64,000 bases of DNA from NCBI GenBank assembly GCA_016222815.1, contig JACRQE010000002.1:1-64000 (forward strand), given 5' to 3'. Of the stretch, positions 19,498 through 28,201 are shown piece after piece. The notes beneath the pieces were generated by a model that saw only the letters and a program-made list of their open reading frames with translations, was not told where the DNA came from and made no database searches. Within the stretch, counting starts at the first letter, position 1, and each line of letters opens with the position of its first letter. A program made the translations under genes and the position numbers. The stretch comes from Candidatus Uhrbacteria bacterium. GTDB lineage: Bacteria; Patescibacteriota; Patescibacteriia; 2-12-FULL-60-25.

Positions 19498-21489
19498 TCA
19501 TTTCTTGGTATACACCCAAGTCCCGTCCCAATCCTCGGTCGGCGGTTCTTGGATGAAGTGTCCGCATCTTTCCTTGAGCAGGGATGTCGGATAGTCATCG
19601 GGGTTGGCCGAGAGGATGGCGGCGCAAGCGCCAGCGGACGAGATGAAATCGCGGGCGAAATATTTTTTGAGCGCCGCTTCAAAATCTTGCGCGAGTTTCT
19701 TTTGCGCTTCAGTCGCTTCGTGAGTCTCGGCAATCGCTTCGTAGATGACGACCGGTTCTTTCTTGCCTTTGACCGCCACTTTATCGAGACGGCGCGCCAG
19801 GATACGGTCGCCGAAGGCTTGGTACGTGGCTTCGGTCACGATGACGCCGACTTTGTATTGGCGGGTCAAAGCTTCGAGGCGCGAACCGAGATTGACGTTG
19901 TCGCCGATGACCGTGTAGTCGAAGCGCGCTTCACCGCCCACGTTGCCCACGACCATGTCGCCGGTGTTGATGCCCACGCCGATGCGGATTTCGACGTCGC
20001 CGAACTCTTTTTTGGCGTTCATCTCGTCGAGGACGTTCTGCATCTTGAGGGCGGTGGCCACGGCGCGGAAGGCGTGGTCAGGCTGGGCAAAGGGCGCATT
20101 CCAGAAAGCCATGACCGCGTCGCCGATGTACTTGTCGAGCACGCCGCTCTCTTCGAAGACGATGGCAGTCATGCGTGAGAGATATTTATTGAGGATCTCG
20201 ACGAGCTTGTCCGGACTCAACTTCTCGGAAATGGAAGTGAAACCGCAAATGTCGGAAAAGAGCACGGACATGTTCTTGCGCTCTCCGCCGAGTTTGAGTT
20301 TGGAGGGGTCTGCCAAAATGACTTCAACAACCGAGGGCGAGACGTAGCGCGAAAAAGCGGTCTTGAGCTGGCGTTTTTGGAGCTCGGAGGCGAGGCGGCG
20401 TTCGAGGGTGACCGCGGCGTAGGCAAAGACGAGCGTCAGAGTCGGCCACAGGATATCCAAGAGCCAGCCGCGGTCGAAGGCCAGGAAGGATATGAGGATC
20501 GAGGCAAACCAGACAGCGAGCGTGATCGGGATGCTCCAGCGGGCCCGGACGCGCGGAACCATGAAACCGATAAAGAGGCCCAGGATGATGAGATAAAAAG
20601 CTTGCAGCCAGTCCGGGACTGACTGGAGCCAGCGGCGGCTGAGCAAAGTATCGAGCACTGACGCATGGACCTCGACGCCGGACATGGGAACGCCGCGCGA
20701 GGTCGGAACAAGCAAGTTGTCGTGGAGGTCGTAAGCCGTGGCACCGACCAGGACGATACCGCCTTTGAGAAGAGCGAGGTCGGTTTTATCGAATAAAACG
20801 TCGGCGGCAGAGATGATGCGGAACGCGCCGGCCGGTGCGGGAGGGCCGGAGAAGTTGACGCGCATCCGTCCCAGGGAGTCTAGCGGCGCGCCGCGGAGCA
20901 GACCGGGCGTGCCGGCCAGTCGCAAGACTTCGGCTTCGAATGACGGGACAACCGAACCATCCGGGCCCTTTACCGTGAGGGGCAAACGACGGAAAACGTT
21001 GTCTGCATCTGGCGGAGAATTGACGAAACCGAGCGCTCCGGCAGCGCTTGAGAGCGACGCGATGGGCTGGACCACGTTCTTTGGATCGTACGTAAGGTTG
21101 CTGCGGCTCTGGAGAAGCGTGAGCTCGAGCGGCAGGACGACGTTAGCCGAGTTCTTCAGCGCGGCAGCCAGGGCCTGGTCGTCGTCTTTGTCCGAGGGTT
21201 CCGGAAAATTCACGTCGTATCCGATGACCGTGGCGCCAGCGTCTTTGAGTTTGCCGATCAATTGAGCATGGGTCTGGCGCGGCCATGGCCAGCGTCCGAT
21301 CTGCGTGAGGGATGCGTCATCGATGGCGATGAGCGTGAGACGGGGGTCCGGTTTATGCGGCAAAAAAAGGAGGTCCAGGGTGGGGTTGCTCCAGTTCTGG
21401 AGGATGCCGGTCAGAAGGCCGAGGCCGGCCAACAGACCGACGCAACCGCCTATGGCGATAGGCCGAAAGAACTCACGGGTAAGCTTCAT
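19498..21489 (-). CDS. CHASE2-domain adenylate/guanylate cyclase (class III)
   Basis: A 663-residue membrane sensor. After an N-terminal TM helix comes an extracellular CHASE2 domain (about 40-310: LTLIAIDDASLTQIGRWPWPRQTHAQLI, VIGYDVNFPEP, GGIVLVGATAYDLHDNLLVP, PMSGVEVHASVLDTLL), then three TM helices (about 320-385). The catalytic domain follows: VLFSDICGFTSISE with the metal-binding Asp, ESGVLDKYIGDAVMAFW with the substrate Lys, and ARFDYTVIGDNVNLGSRLE. The Lys/Asp pair favours ATP. It should convert an external cue into cAMP. The FecR-type gene just upstream (17 bases apart) is a frequent partner and probably part of the same sensory unit. Confidence 0.93.
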   Translation of the reverse strand: MKLTREFFRPIAIGGCVGLLAGLGLLTGILQNWSNPTLDLLFLPHKPDPRLTLIAIDDASLTQIGRWPWPRQTHAQLIGKLKDAGATVIGYDVNFPEPSDKDDDQALAAALKNSANVVLPLELTLLQSRSNLTYDPKNVVQPIASLSSAAGALGFVNSPPDADNVFRRLPLTVKGPDGSVVPSFEAEVLRLAGTPGLLRGAPLDSLGRMRVNFSGPPAPAGAFRIISAADVLFDKTDLALLKGGIVLVGATAYDLHDNLLVPTSRGVPMSGVEVHASVLDTLLSRRWLQSVPDWLQAFYLIILGLFIGFMVPRVRARWSIPITLAVWFASILISFLAFDRGWLLDILWPTLTLVFAYAAVTLERRLASELQKRQLKTAFSRYVSPSVVEVILADPSKLKLGGERKNMSVLFSDICGFTSISEKLSPDKLVEILNKYLSRMTAIVFEESGVLDKYIGDAVMAFWNAPFAQPDHAFRAVATALKMQNVLDEMNAKKEFGDVEIRIGVGINTGDMVVGNVGGEARFDYTVIGDNVNLGSRLEALTRQYKVGVIVTEATYQAFGDRILARRLDKVAVKGKKEPVVIYEAIAETHEATEAQKKLAQDFEAALKKYFARDFISSAGACAAILSANPDDYPTSLLKERCGHFIQEPPTEDWDGTWVYTKK

Positions 21490-21506
21490 ATTTTGGAGTC
21501 AAAAAT

Positions 21507-23471
21507 TCATGGCGCAACGATATTGAAATCGTGGAAGGCGGTGACCGTCTTATCCCCCTCTTTGTACGTGCCCACTACCTGGACCTGGCCGGCGGTATCT
21601 TGCCCGGCGTTGAAGACGTTCTTGTCCATGAAACCCAGGCGCAGGTTGGAAGCAGAGAAAGAAACCGAAGCCGTGACATCCTTAGTGCTACCATCTGAGT
21701 AGATTGCAGTCGCGGTGAATACGGCGGTGGCGCCGAAGACCAGGGAGACGGGTGCAGTCGTCGTGAGCTTGAGGGATTGGAGGACAATCGGCGCGGCTTC
21801 GGTGACATCGAGAGCCAACCGCGCTTCGAATCTGTCTTTTTCGGTGAGGAAGACGGCTGTGATATTTATCTTGCCGATTCCGTTCGGCGTCAGGACCGAA
21901 CCACTGGCTTCAGCGGGTCCGGTGACGTCAAATGTGCTTTGCGACGTCACATCAACCTGACTGCCGTCGGCTTTGATGGCCCTGACTTTGAGGCGGACAC
22001 TGTCGCCGACTTTGGGTTGACCCGGCAAGGCCGAAAGGCTGATGGTTTCGTAACTTTCCGTTTCTTGGACAGAGGGTGTCCCAGTCGCAGCCTCAAAACC
22101 TGTTTCTGTCGAACTCGTAGAGGACGCGGCCCCGTCAGACGGGACGGTCAACTGGCTTTGGGGTGGTTCGATGGCTGTGGCCAAGCGGACGCGGTAGGCG
22201 GCTTCACGGGCTTTCAGCACATTCAGCTTGCCGCGCAGCGCAGTCAGGCGGTCGCTTGGCGAGCCTTCGGGCAGATGATCCACATCACGCTCAACGTTGA
22301 CCAAGCCTTGGCGCGCCGCATCCAAAGCGCTGGCGGCTTCATCCAACGAGCTCTGGTCGATCAGCATGAGAGTCTCATCCAAGCGAGCATCGATGGCGCG
22401 CATCCTGGCATAAGCGACTTCGAGCCCGTCATCACCGGCCAAACTGACCTGCATATCCTCCAGCTTTTGCTTCATGCGATACAGAGGGGATGACGGTGAG
22501 ACCTGGGACAACAACGTCGAAGCTTCGAACAAGGCGCGGCGCATGGGCGAGCGGTATTTTTCGGCTTCCGGTCCATTAAGTTTTTCGGCGACTTCGTTCT
22601 CGACCGAGGTCAACGCGTTGAAAGCGGCTCCGGATTTGCCGCGTTCGATCAATCGCTTGATGGCGGCCAAACGGCGTTCGGCATACGTGACGTAAAGTTC
22701 GGGAGCCTTTTCTGCGGCGAGCGACAAGTGGAGTCTCTCCGACATCCTGGTCAAGCCATCTAAAACGCTGTCGGGTTTGGCGGCATCCAGATCGCCAAGA
22801 TGGGCAAGGAGACGTTCTTGGGAAGCGTTGGCGAAAACCAAGTCGCGTTTGAGGTTGCCGGACACCCAATCATCTTGTTTCAGGTCTTCGCCGGTTGCCT
22901 GTGTCCCCAACAACTTTCCGGAAGAATCGAACGAAACCGTAAATCCTTCGCTGACAACTAATCCACCGACCTCGACTGCGGATTCAAAAACCGTGATGGC
23001 CGTCCCGGTGGTTGAATGGGCAAGTTCAAAAGCCGTTCCCCTGACCGTAGCCACGACTGAATCGGCAGTGACCGTGAAAGTGTCGTCGAGTTCGAACAGA
23101 CGCAGGATGCGCGACCAGATACGGCCGTTCTCGAGTTCCAGCTTGACTGTGAAGGGTTGTCCGTCGGCCAAGGATACTTCGTTTATCCTGACCGTGGATT
23201 GGGGCGCAAGGCGTGCTTGGCTCAAATCGAAGAACGTCAGGGTGGCCGCGCCGGAACCGGTCCTGACAGAATCGCCTGCATTCAGGACATCGCCGTTCGT
23301 CGCGTTCTGCCATGAGTCTGAACCTGACCGTTGGACTTCTACCCCTTGGTTATCGATAGCCAGAGAAACATGCTGGCCTTCGCGTTCCGGAAGACTGCCC
23401 AGAGACCAAAAATACCAGGCTCCGGCGCCGAGGATTAAGGCAAAAAACAACAGAAACAGCCATTTCCGCAT
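21507..23471 (-). CDS. FecR-domain membrane-anchored extracellular protein with Ig-like C-terminal repeats
   Basis: A 654-residue protein with one N-terminal TM anchor (WLFLLFFALILGAGAWYFW). A FecR domain follows (about 50-190: NATNGDVLNAGDSVRTGSGAATLTFFDLSQARLAPQSTVRINEV, NGRIWSRILRL, TVTADSVVATVRGTAFEL). Then come a helical region (about 230-430) and two C-terminal bacterial Ig-like segments (VTSQSTFDVTGPAEASGSVLTPNGIGKINITA and TASVSFSASNLRLGFMDKN). The ATG at 23471 gives the TM anchor; the upstream extension would run into the rnpB region. It pairs with the CHASE2 cyclase, a known combination, and may tune or sense for it (inference). Confidence 0.85.
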   Translation of the reverse strand: MRKWLFLLFFALILGAGAWYFWSLGSLPEREGQHVSLAIDNQGVEVQRSGSDSWQNATNGDVLNAGDSVRTGSGAATLTFFDLSQARLAPQSTVRINEVSLADGQPFTVKLELENGRIWSRILRLFELDDTFTVTADSVVATVRGTAFELAHSTTGTAITVFESAVEVGGLVVSEGFTVSFDSSGKLLGTQATGEDLKQDDWVSGNLKRDLVFANASQERLLAHLGDLDAAKPDSVLDGLTRMSERLHLSLAAEKAPELYVTYAERRLAAIKRLIERGKSGAAFNALTSVENEVAEKLNGPEAEKYRSPMRRALFEASTLLSQVSPSSPLYRMKQKLEDMQVSLAGDDGLEVAYARMRAIDARLDETLMLIDQSSLDEAASALDAARQGLVNVERDVDHLPEGSPSDRLTALRGKLNVLKAREAAYRVRLATAIEPPQSQLTVPSDGAASSTSSTETGFEAATGTPSVQETESYETISLSALPGQPKVGDSVRLKVRAIKADGSQVDVTSQSTFDVTGPAEASGSVLTPNGIGKINITAVFLTEKDRFEARLALDVTEAAPIVLQSLKLTTTAPVSLVFGATAVFTATAIYSDGSTKDVTASVSFSASNLRLGFMDKNVFNAGQDTAGQVQVVGTYKEGDKTVTAFHDFNIVAP

Positions 23472-23502
23472 ATCTAAGCTGAAGCATAGCACGAGAAAAC
23501 CA

Positions 23503-23531
23503 TTGACAAAAGCGCAATTCACTGCTATATT
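23503..23531 (+). promoter_or_regulatory. rnpB promoter
   Basis: TTGACA (23503-23508), 17-base spacer, TATATT (23526-23531), a near-consensus promoter immediately before the RNase P RNA. Confidence 0.8.
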
Positions 23532-23540
23532 CGGCCATGT

Positions 23541-24012
23541 TTGGGCTGGACAGATGGCTGCTTCGCAAAGGCGCAAGCCCCAGCGGGGAGGAAAGTCCGG
23601 ACACCCGCCCCGACGTAAGTCGGGGTGTCGCGAGAGCCGCTAACGGCGGCCAGGATATAACGGAGTGAATGATGACATCGTGGCGTCCTGCCAAAAGCAG
23701 GAAATCGCGTCCAAAGTTTCTCCGCAAACCTAGGGAAAGTGCCACAGAGACAATACTAGCCGTTGCAAGACGGTGAAAGGTGAAAAGTGAAATGGTGTGG
23801 TCAGCCTCGGCTGACTGCTACGTTTCTCGGCCGATGGCAACGTCGGTTCGTGGCAAACCCTCTCTGGTGCAAGAGCAAGATCCGATTTCCGCGCAAGCGG
23901 GATGAGGAACTGGTAGCTCGCACGAGGTGATGAGCAATCATCATCCCAGATAGATGGCCATCCGGTCTGACGCAAGTCGGGCCGACAAAATTCGGCTTAT
24001 CGTCCAGTCTAG
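23541..24012 (+). ncRNA. rnpB: RNase P RNA (bacterial type A-like)
   Basis: The catalytic RNA of RNase P, which matures tRNA 5' ends. Conserved blocks are present in order: GAGGAAAGTCCGGAC (P4 5' strand region) near 23587, GCCACAGAGACAATAC near 23742, AGATAGATGGCCATC near 23948 and ACAAAATTCGGCTTA near 23985. P1 is closed by GGCTGGAC (about 23544-23551) with GTCCAGTC (24002-24009). A purine-rich, low-complexity stretch near 23772-23795 looks like a lineage-specific expansion. Exact ends are estimated from P1 and the promoter. Confidence 0.95.
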
Positions 24013-24017
24013 ACATG

Positions 24018-24049
24018 AAAACACCTTGGCTAATACCGAGGTGTTTTGA
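24018..24049 (+). terminator. rnpB terminator
   Basis: Stem AAACACCTTGG / CCGAGGTGTTT around CTAATA, followed by TGAT, six bases after the end of P1. Confidence 0.75.
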
Positions 24050-24076
24050 TAAATGGAACAAATAGTCCAAAAAAGC

Positions 24077-24082
24077 TATAAT
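24077..24082 (+). promoter_or_regulatory. -10 box of the sugar transferase gene
   Basis: A perfect TATAAT 11 bases before the ATG, without a recognisable -35 at standard spacing. The transcript would have a leader of only a few bases. Confidence 0.4.
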
Positions 24083-24093
24083 CTCCTCATCTT

Positions 24094-25527
24094 ATGCGCA
24101 TCCGACGAATGGACCTGACTTTCACGGCACTCCTTCTGCCATTAGACGCTTTGGCGCTGTATGCGGCGGCGGTTTCGGCGTACTCACTGCGCTTCTCGCG
24201 TTTCGTGACCGAAGTCAGGCCAATATTGCAGAACCTGAACTTCACGGAATACATCTCGGCCGCTTCGCTCTTCGTCGTGGTCTGGATCGGACTGTTCGCG
24301 CTCGCCGGACTTTATTCGCCGCGGCCGCGCAAAGCCTGGAACGAGCTCGGGAGATTGATACTCGCTTGCGGCGCCGGGACAATGGTCGTCATCGCGACCG
24401 TCTTTTTCCGCCGCGAAATCACGACGTCGCGCTTCATCATCCTGGCCGTGTTCGGGTTCTCGGTCGTGTACGTCTGGCTCGGCCGGCTGGTTCTGCGGAC
24501 GTTGCGGCACTCGCTTCTGTATTGGGGCGTAGGCCACAAACTGTTCGTGGTCGTCGGTTCATCGACGGCGGCCAACGACTTGGCCAAGACCTACAAATCC
24601 CGTCCGGTCCTGGGCGTCACGGTGGTCAAACAATTCAAGACATGGAACGAAGAGGCGCGCAGATACATCAAGACAATGAAGGAGAAAGATTCGCTGGACG
24701 GAATCATTTTGGCTGAACCAGATATGGCAAAAGAAGATGCGCTGGACCTGATAGCTTTCGCGGAGGAGAACCATCTGACGTTCCGTTACTTGGCCGACCT
24801 GTTCGCCGCGAAATTCACGAATATCCTGGTCACGACAGACACCGGCATCCCGGTCATCGAGGCGAAGCGGACGCCGCTCGACGGCTGGGGCCGCATCGCA
24901 AAGAGGTTTTTCGACGTGATTTTCGCTGTTTTTTTCCTGATCCTGTTCTCTCCCCTTCTGCTGATATCATGCCTGCTCCTGCTCATCGAGGACGGTCTGC
25001 CCGTCTTCTTCCAGAATGAACGGGTGGGCGAACAGGGACGCTATTATAAACTCTACAAACTACGCAGCATGTGGCGAAAGTTCTCGATCGGGCCGCAGTT
25101 CAAGGACGGAGACAAGGAGAGGCTGGAACTGGAGAAGAAGCTGATAAAACAAAAAAGCATCAAACAGGGTCCGGTGTATAAGATCGCGAACGACCCGCGC
25201 ATCACGCCCATCGGGAACTTTCTGCGCCGCTGGTCCATCGACGAACTGCCGCAGTTCTGGAACGTGCTTAAAGGCGACATGTCCATCGTAGGACCAAGGC
25301 CGCACCAACCCCGTGAAGTCTCGAGTTACGCCCCGCACCATCGCCGAGTCTTTGCCATCCGTCCGGGGATAACAGGCATGGCGCAGATCTCGGGACGAAG
25401 CGACTTGGAGTTCGAGGATGAGGTGAGGTTGGATACGTGGTATATCGAAAACTGGTCGTTGTGGCTGGACCTGTATATCGTACTTAAGACGCCTTTCGCG
25501 GTTTTATACAGAAAGGGAGCGTATTGA
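24094..25527 (+). CDS. Polyprenyl-phosphate sugar-1-phosphate transferase (WbaP/WcaJ-type)
   Basis: A 477-residue membrane enzyme that should start glycan assembly by moving a sugar-1-phosphate onto undecaprenyl phosphate. Four N-terminal TM helices (about 10-135) are followed by a Rossmann-like CoA_binding_3 domain (LFVVVGSSTAANDLAKTYK). Then come a membrane segment (RFFDVIFAVFFLILFSPLLLISCLLLL) and the catalytic bacterial sugar-transferase domain (FFQNERVGEQGRYYKLYKLRSM, RRWSIDELPQFWNVLKGDMSIVGPRP, RPGITGMAQISGR). Two GT4 enzymes follow at 26 and 27 kb. An internal ATG at 24112 is an alternative start. Confidence 0.92.
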   Translation: MRIRRMDLTFTALLLPLDALALYAAAVSAYSLRFSRFVTEVRPILQNLNFTEYISAASLFVVVWIGLFALAGLYSPRPRKAWNELGRLILACGAGTMVVIATVFFRREITTSRFIILAVFGFSVVYVWLGRLVLRTLRHSLLYWGVGHKLFVVVGSSTAANDLAKTYKSRPVLGVTVVKQFKTWNEEARRYIKTMKEKDSLDGIILAEPDMAKEDALDLIAFAEENHLTFRYLADLFAAKFTNILVTTDTGIPVIEAKRTPLDGWGRIAKRFFDVIFAVFFLILFSPLLLISCLLLLIEDGLPVFFQNERVGEQGRYYKLYKLRSMWRKFSIGPQFKDGDKERLELEKKLIKQKSIKQGPVYKIANDPRITPIGNFLRRWSIDELPQFWNVLKGDMSIVGPRPHQPREVSSYAPHHRRVFAIRPGITGMAQISGRSDLEFEDEVRLDTWYIENWSLWLDLYIVLKTPFAVLYRKGAY

Positions 25528-25548
25528 TCCCGCTGCATAAAATTTCAA

Positions 25549-25576
25549 ACCCCGATCGAGCGATCGGGGTTTTTGG
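25549..25576. terminator. Bidirectional terminator
   Basis: A perfect stem AACCCCGATCG / CGATCGGGGTT with AG at the centre and T/A runs on both sides, between convergent genes. Confidence 0.88.
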
Positions 25577-25577
25577 T

Positions 25578-25883
25578 TCAGGTGGTGGAGCTTTGCCACA
25601 CTTGTTGGATTTCCTGCCGGACCGTTTCGCGGTCGACGGTGTAGAGATAAAGGACTTGCTGAAGGATTCCGCCGCGGACAGTGACTTTGAGGCCGGCTGG
25701 GACATCGGCGAACTTGATGCGCTGGCGGCCGGGTCCGACATGGACCAATTCGGCGATCACCACCTTGGTCACGGCATCGAGTTTCTTGGCCGCCCGGATG
25801 ATGGGCTTAGCGGGTTCGATGACCGTCTGATGGCTGTCGCTGATTTTACTGCCGCCCAATAGACCAGTAGTCTTCGTCAGCAT
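25578..25883 (-). CDS. Small conserved-looking protein, possibly DUF2103-like
   Basis: A 101-residue basic cytoplasmic protein. LGGSKISDSHQTVIEPAKPIIRAAKKLDAVTKVVIAEL followed by RIKFADVPAGLKVTVRGGILQQVLYLYT resembles, from memory, the DUF2103 family of predicted metal-binding proteins; this is tentative. A strong AAGGAGGAG Shine-Dalgarno sits 7 bases before the ATG, and a good minus-strand promoter lies upstream, so the gene is almost certainly expressed. Confidence 0.7.
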   Translation of the reverse strand: MLTKTTGLLGGSKISDSHQTVIEPAKPIIRAAKKLDAVTKVVIAELVHVGPGRQRIKFADVPAGLKVTVRGGILQQVLYLYTVDRETVRQEIQQVWQSSTT

Positions 25884-25905
25884 CTCTCCTCCTTGGAGAA
25901 TTCAT

Positions 25906-25934
25906 TTATAACCGAAGTGGCCCTGAAAAGTCAA
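25906..25934 (-). promoter_or_regulatory. Promoter of the DUF2103-like gene
   Basis: On the minus strand TTGACT (25929-25934), 17-base spacer, TTATAA (25906-25911). The -35 lies inside a perfect 14-base inverted repeat (25925-25938 with 25947-25960), a possible operator. Confidence 0.6.
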
Positions 25935-25960
25935 TCCCCAGGGTTCGGGATTGACTTTTC
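25925..25960. repeat. 14-bp perfect inverted repeat in a divergent intergenic region
   Basis: GAAAAGTCAATCCC pairs with GGGATTGACTTTTC around CAGGGTTC. The arms contain TTGACTTTT on each strand, and one overlaps a -35 box. It could be a regulator binding site or a hairpin. Confidence 0.6.
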
Positions 25961-26000
25961 CTGCCGACAGAATCCGGACCGCCACCTAAAATGGGCGGAC

Positions 26001-27089
26001 ATGGGGATGAAAGTGGCGTTGGTCCATGATTACCTTATACAAGACGGCGGTGCCGAGCGGGTTTTGGGCGCTCTGCAGAGGATTTTCCCGAATGCCCCGA
26101 CCTTTACCATCATCTACGACCCAAAGCATCCCCAAGCGCAGGGCAAGGCCATAAAGACGTCGTTCCTGCAGAAATTCCCCTTCTCGCGGCGCCTGGACCA
26201 GTGGTACATGCCGCTTATGCCCTTGGCCGTGGAACAGATGGATTTCAGCGGATTCGACCTGGTCATCTCTTCGTCGAGTTCGTTCGCCAAAGGCATAATC
26301 ACGGCGCCGGAGACCAAACACGTCTGTTACATGCACACGCCGACGCGGTTCTTGTGGCATGACCGCATCGGATATCTGAACGACCTGCGCCAGCCGCGTC
26401 CCATCCGCATCGCCCTGCTGCCCATTCTCCAGCATCTCCGCCTGTGGGATAAGCTCGCGGCCGAACGTCCGACGCACGTCCTGACCAACAGCCTGACGAG
26501 CCGCGAACGCATCAAGAAATATTACGGGCGGGAGGCGGAAGTCATCTATCCGCCGGTGGACGTGGCTGGGATCAAGGTTTCGCGGACTCCGGGGACTTAT
26601 TGGCTTGCGGCAGGACGCTTGGTCGGATATAAACGCTTCGATTTGGCCGTGAAGGCTTTCGCCAAACTCCATCTGCCGCTCAAGATATTCGGCACCGGTC
26701 CGGAGATGCGGCGATTGAAGAAGATGGCGGGCCCCAAGACAGAATTCCTGGGCAACGTCACGGAACAGAAGAAGGCCGAGCTTTATCAGGGCGCGATCGG
26801 ATTCCTGTATCCGCAGGTCGAGGATTTCGGCATCACAGCCGTTGAAGCCATGGCCGCCGGAAAGCCGGTCATCGCTTACGGGTCCGGAGGCGGAGCGGAA
26901 AGCGTTTTGAACGGGGTTACCGGCGAACACATCGAGACGCAATCGTGGGAGAATATCGCTGACGCGGTCATCCGCTTAGATCCGGCAAAATACGACCCGA
27001 TGAGGATACGAGCCAGAGCCGAAGAATTCTCGGAGGAACGGTTCAAAGAAAAACTCACGGCTTACCTATCGTCTGTGGCCGGTGTTTGA
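26001..27089 (+). CDS. GT4 glycosyltransferase
   Basis: A 362-residue GT-B enzyme. The N-terminal half starts MKVALVHDYLIQDGGAERVL, with HTPTRFLWHD in the acceptor domain. The C-terminal half has YWLAAGRLVGYKRFDLAVKAFA, LKIFGTGPEMRRLKKMA and the EDFGITAVEAMAAGKPVIAYGSGGG donor-binding motif with the EX7E pattern. It transfers a hexose-type residue to a lipid-linked or polysaccharide acceptor; specificity unknown. I chose 26001 since MGMKVAL begins the fold (26007 is equally possible). It sits between the initiating sugar transferase and another GT4, so this is a small glycan cluster. Confidence 0.9.
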   Translation: MGMKVALVHDYLIQDGGAERVLGALQRIFPNAPTFTIIYDPKHPQAQGKAIKTSFLQKFPFSRRLDQWYMPLMPLAVEQMDFSGFDLVISSSSSFAKGIITAPETKHVCYMHTPTRFLWHDRIGYLNDLRQPRPIRIALLPILQHLRLWDKLAAERPTHVLTNSLTSRERIKKYYGREAEVIYPPVDVAGIKVSRTPGTYWLAAGRLVGYKRFDLAVKAFAKLHLPLKIFGTGPEMRRLKKMAGPKTEFLGNVTEQKKAELYQGAIGFLYPQVEDFGITAVEAMAAGKPVIAYGSGGGAESVLNGVTGEHIETQSWENIADAVIRLDPAKYDPMRIRARAEEFSEERFKEKLTAYLSSVAGV

Positions 27090-27104
27090 AGACTACCGAA
27101 AGAC

Positions 27105-28196
27105 ATGCGCCTGATCGTCGATGCCAGACCTTTCGCAGAACCAGTCCGAGGCGGAGTGGGACGCGTGGCTTTGGAAATCGTGGACGCTTATGCGGACTCT
27201 TTCCCTGACGATGAAATCATCTGCGCTACCACGGGTTCAGCGATTCCGAAACTGGAGAGCCGCCTCACGGTCAGACCGAACGTCAAGCACATCCACATCA
27301 AGATACCGAATAAATTTTGGAGCGCGCTTTCAATAGTCGGTGCGGTTTCATTATTTGAACAGACAGAGAAACGCAGCGGTAAAGCGGATGCTTTTTTCAT
27401 GCCGAACCTTGGCTTCGCAGGAAGACTGCCGAAGAATGTTCCGTCAGTCCTGTTGATGCATGATTTGTCGTTTTTGATAGAACCACGCTGGTTTTCGAGG
27501 AAACAGCGGCTGTGGCACAAGGCGGTGAAGGCGGCAGGCGCGATCCGCGGAGCGACCAAGTTGCTTGCGGTTTCGGAAACCACGAAAAGAGATGCGATGC
27601 GACTTCTTGGGATTAAAGATGGAAAGGTTGAGGTCATACCAATCGGAACGACCCTTGGGGCTAACCCCTCCCAACCTCCCCTTGAACCAAGGGGAGGAGA
27701 AATACCATCCAGATACTGCCTCGCGCTCGGTCTCGGCGACCCAAGGAAGAACGCGGCGACGGCGATTGAGGCGGTGAGGATGTTGAGGATGGAGGAGGGA
27801 TTTGGAGATTTGGGGTTGGTCATCGTAGGGGCAAGGCATGCCTTGCCCGCGGGCGACGCATGCGTCGCCCCTACGTGGTTGCAGACCATCTCCAACCCCA
27901 CGGACTCCGAACTCGCATCGTTGTACGCCAACGCCGCCGCATTCCTCTACCCTTCCTGGTACGAGGGTTACGGACTTCCGTTGCATGAAGCGGCGTCGTT
28001 CGGCACGCCGTGCATAGCTTCGACCTCCGGCGCTTTGCCGGGGACCGCGCCAGTCGGGACGGTCTTCTCCAATCCGGCCAAGCCTCATCACTGGGTCGAG
28101 GCGATAAAGCTGGCTTTGGGACAGCCAAAACAACCTTATTTATCCAACAAGAAAAATTGGGATCAAGCGGCAGAAATGCTGAATAAATCCTTTTAG
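27105..28196 (+). CDS. GT4 glycosyltransferase interrupted in frame by two palindromic repeats
   Basis: A 363-residue GT-B enzyme: MRLIVDARPFAEPVRGGVGRVALEI, VLLMHDLSFLIEPRWFS, LLAVSETTKRDAMRLLGI, YCLALGLGDPRKNAATAIEAVRML and the donor-site SWYEGYGLPLHEAASFGTPCIAS. Two foreign-looking stretches interrupt the C-terminal domain. Residues about 191-198 derive from a CCTCCCCTTG...CAAGGGGAGG palindrome (27675-27697), and residues about 241-257 (GARHALPAGDACVAPT) from a GTAGGGGC element (27825-27874). Both keep the frame, and flanking motifs are intact, so the enzyme may still work with extended loops. Its start lies 15 bases after the previous GT4 stop, so they are co-transcribed. Confidence 0.88.
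   Translation: MRLIVDARPFAEPVRGGVGRVALEIVDAYADSFPDDEIICATTGSAIPKLESRLTVRPNVKHIHIKIPNKFWSALSIVGAVSLFEQTEKRSGKADAFFMPNLGFAGRLPKNVPSVLLMHDLSFLIEPRWFSRKQRLWHKAVKAAGAIRGATKLLAVSETTKRDAMRLLGIKDGKVEVIPIGTTLGANPSQPPLEPRGGEIPSRYCLALGLGDPRKNAATAIEAVRMLRMEEGFGDLGLVIVGARHALPAGDACVAPTWLQTISNPTDSELASLYANAAAFLYPSWYEGYGLPLHEAASFGTPCIASTSGALPGTAPVGTVFSNPAKPHHWVEAIKLALGQPKQPYLSNKKNWDQAAEMLNKSF
27675..27697. repeat. CCTCCCCTTG-AAC-CAAGGGGAGG palindrome inside a GT4 gene
   Basis: A perfect 10-bp inverted repeat with a 3-base loop, translated in frame. It occurs once in the window. Confidence 0.75.
27825..27874. repeat. GTAGGGGC-type compound palindrome inside a GT4 gene
   Basis: The element starts GTAGGGGC and ends GCCCCTAC, with two inner palindromes (GGGCAAGGCATGCCTTGCCC and GGGCGACGCATGCGTCGCCC). 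Same design as the copy in gmk (1208-1253). Translated in frame. Confidence 0.85.
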
Positions 28197-28201
28197 AGCG
28201 A

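Noticed and set aside
23350-24070. Open frames overlapping the RNase P RNA region
   Set aside because: The conserved RNase P blocks, promoter and terminator explain the sequence; the peptides show no family resemblance.
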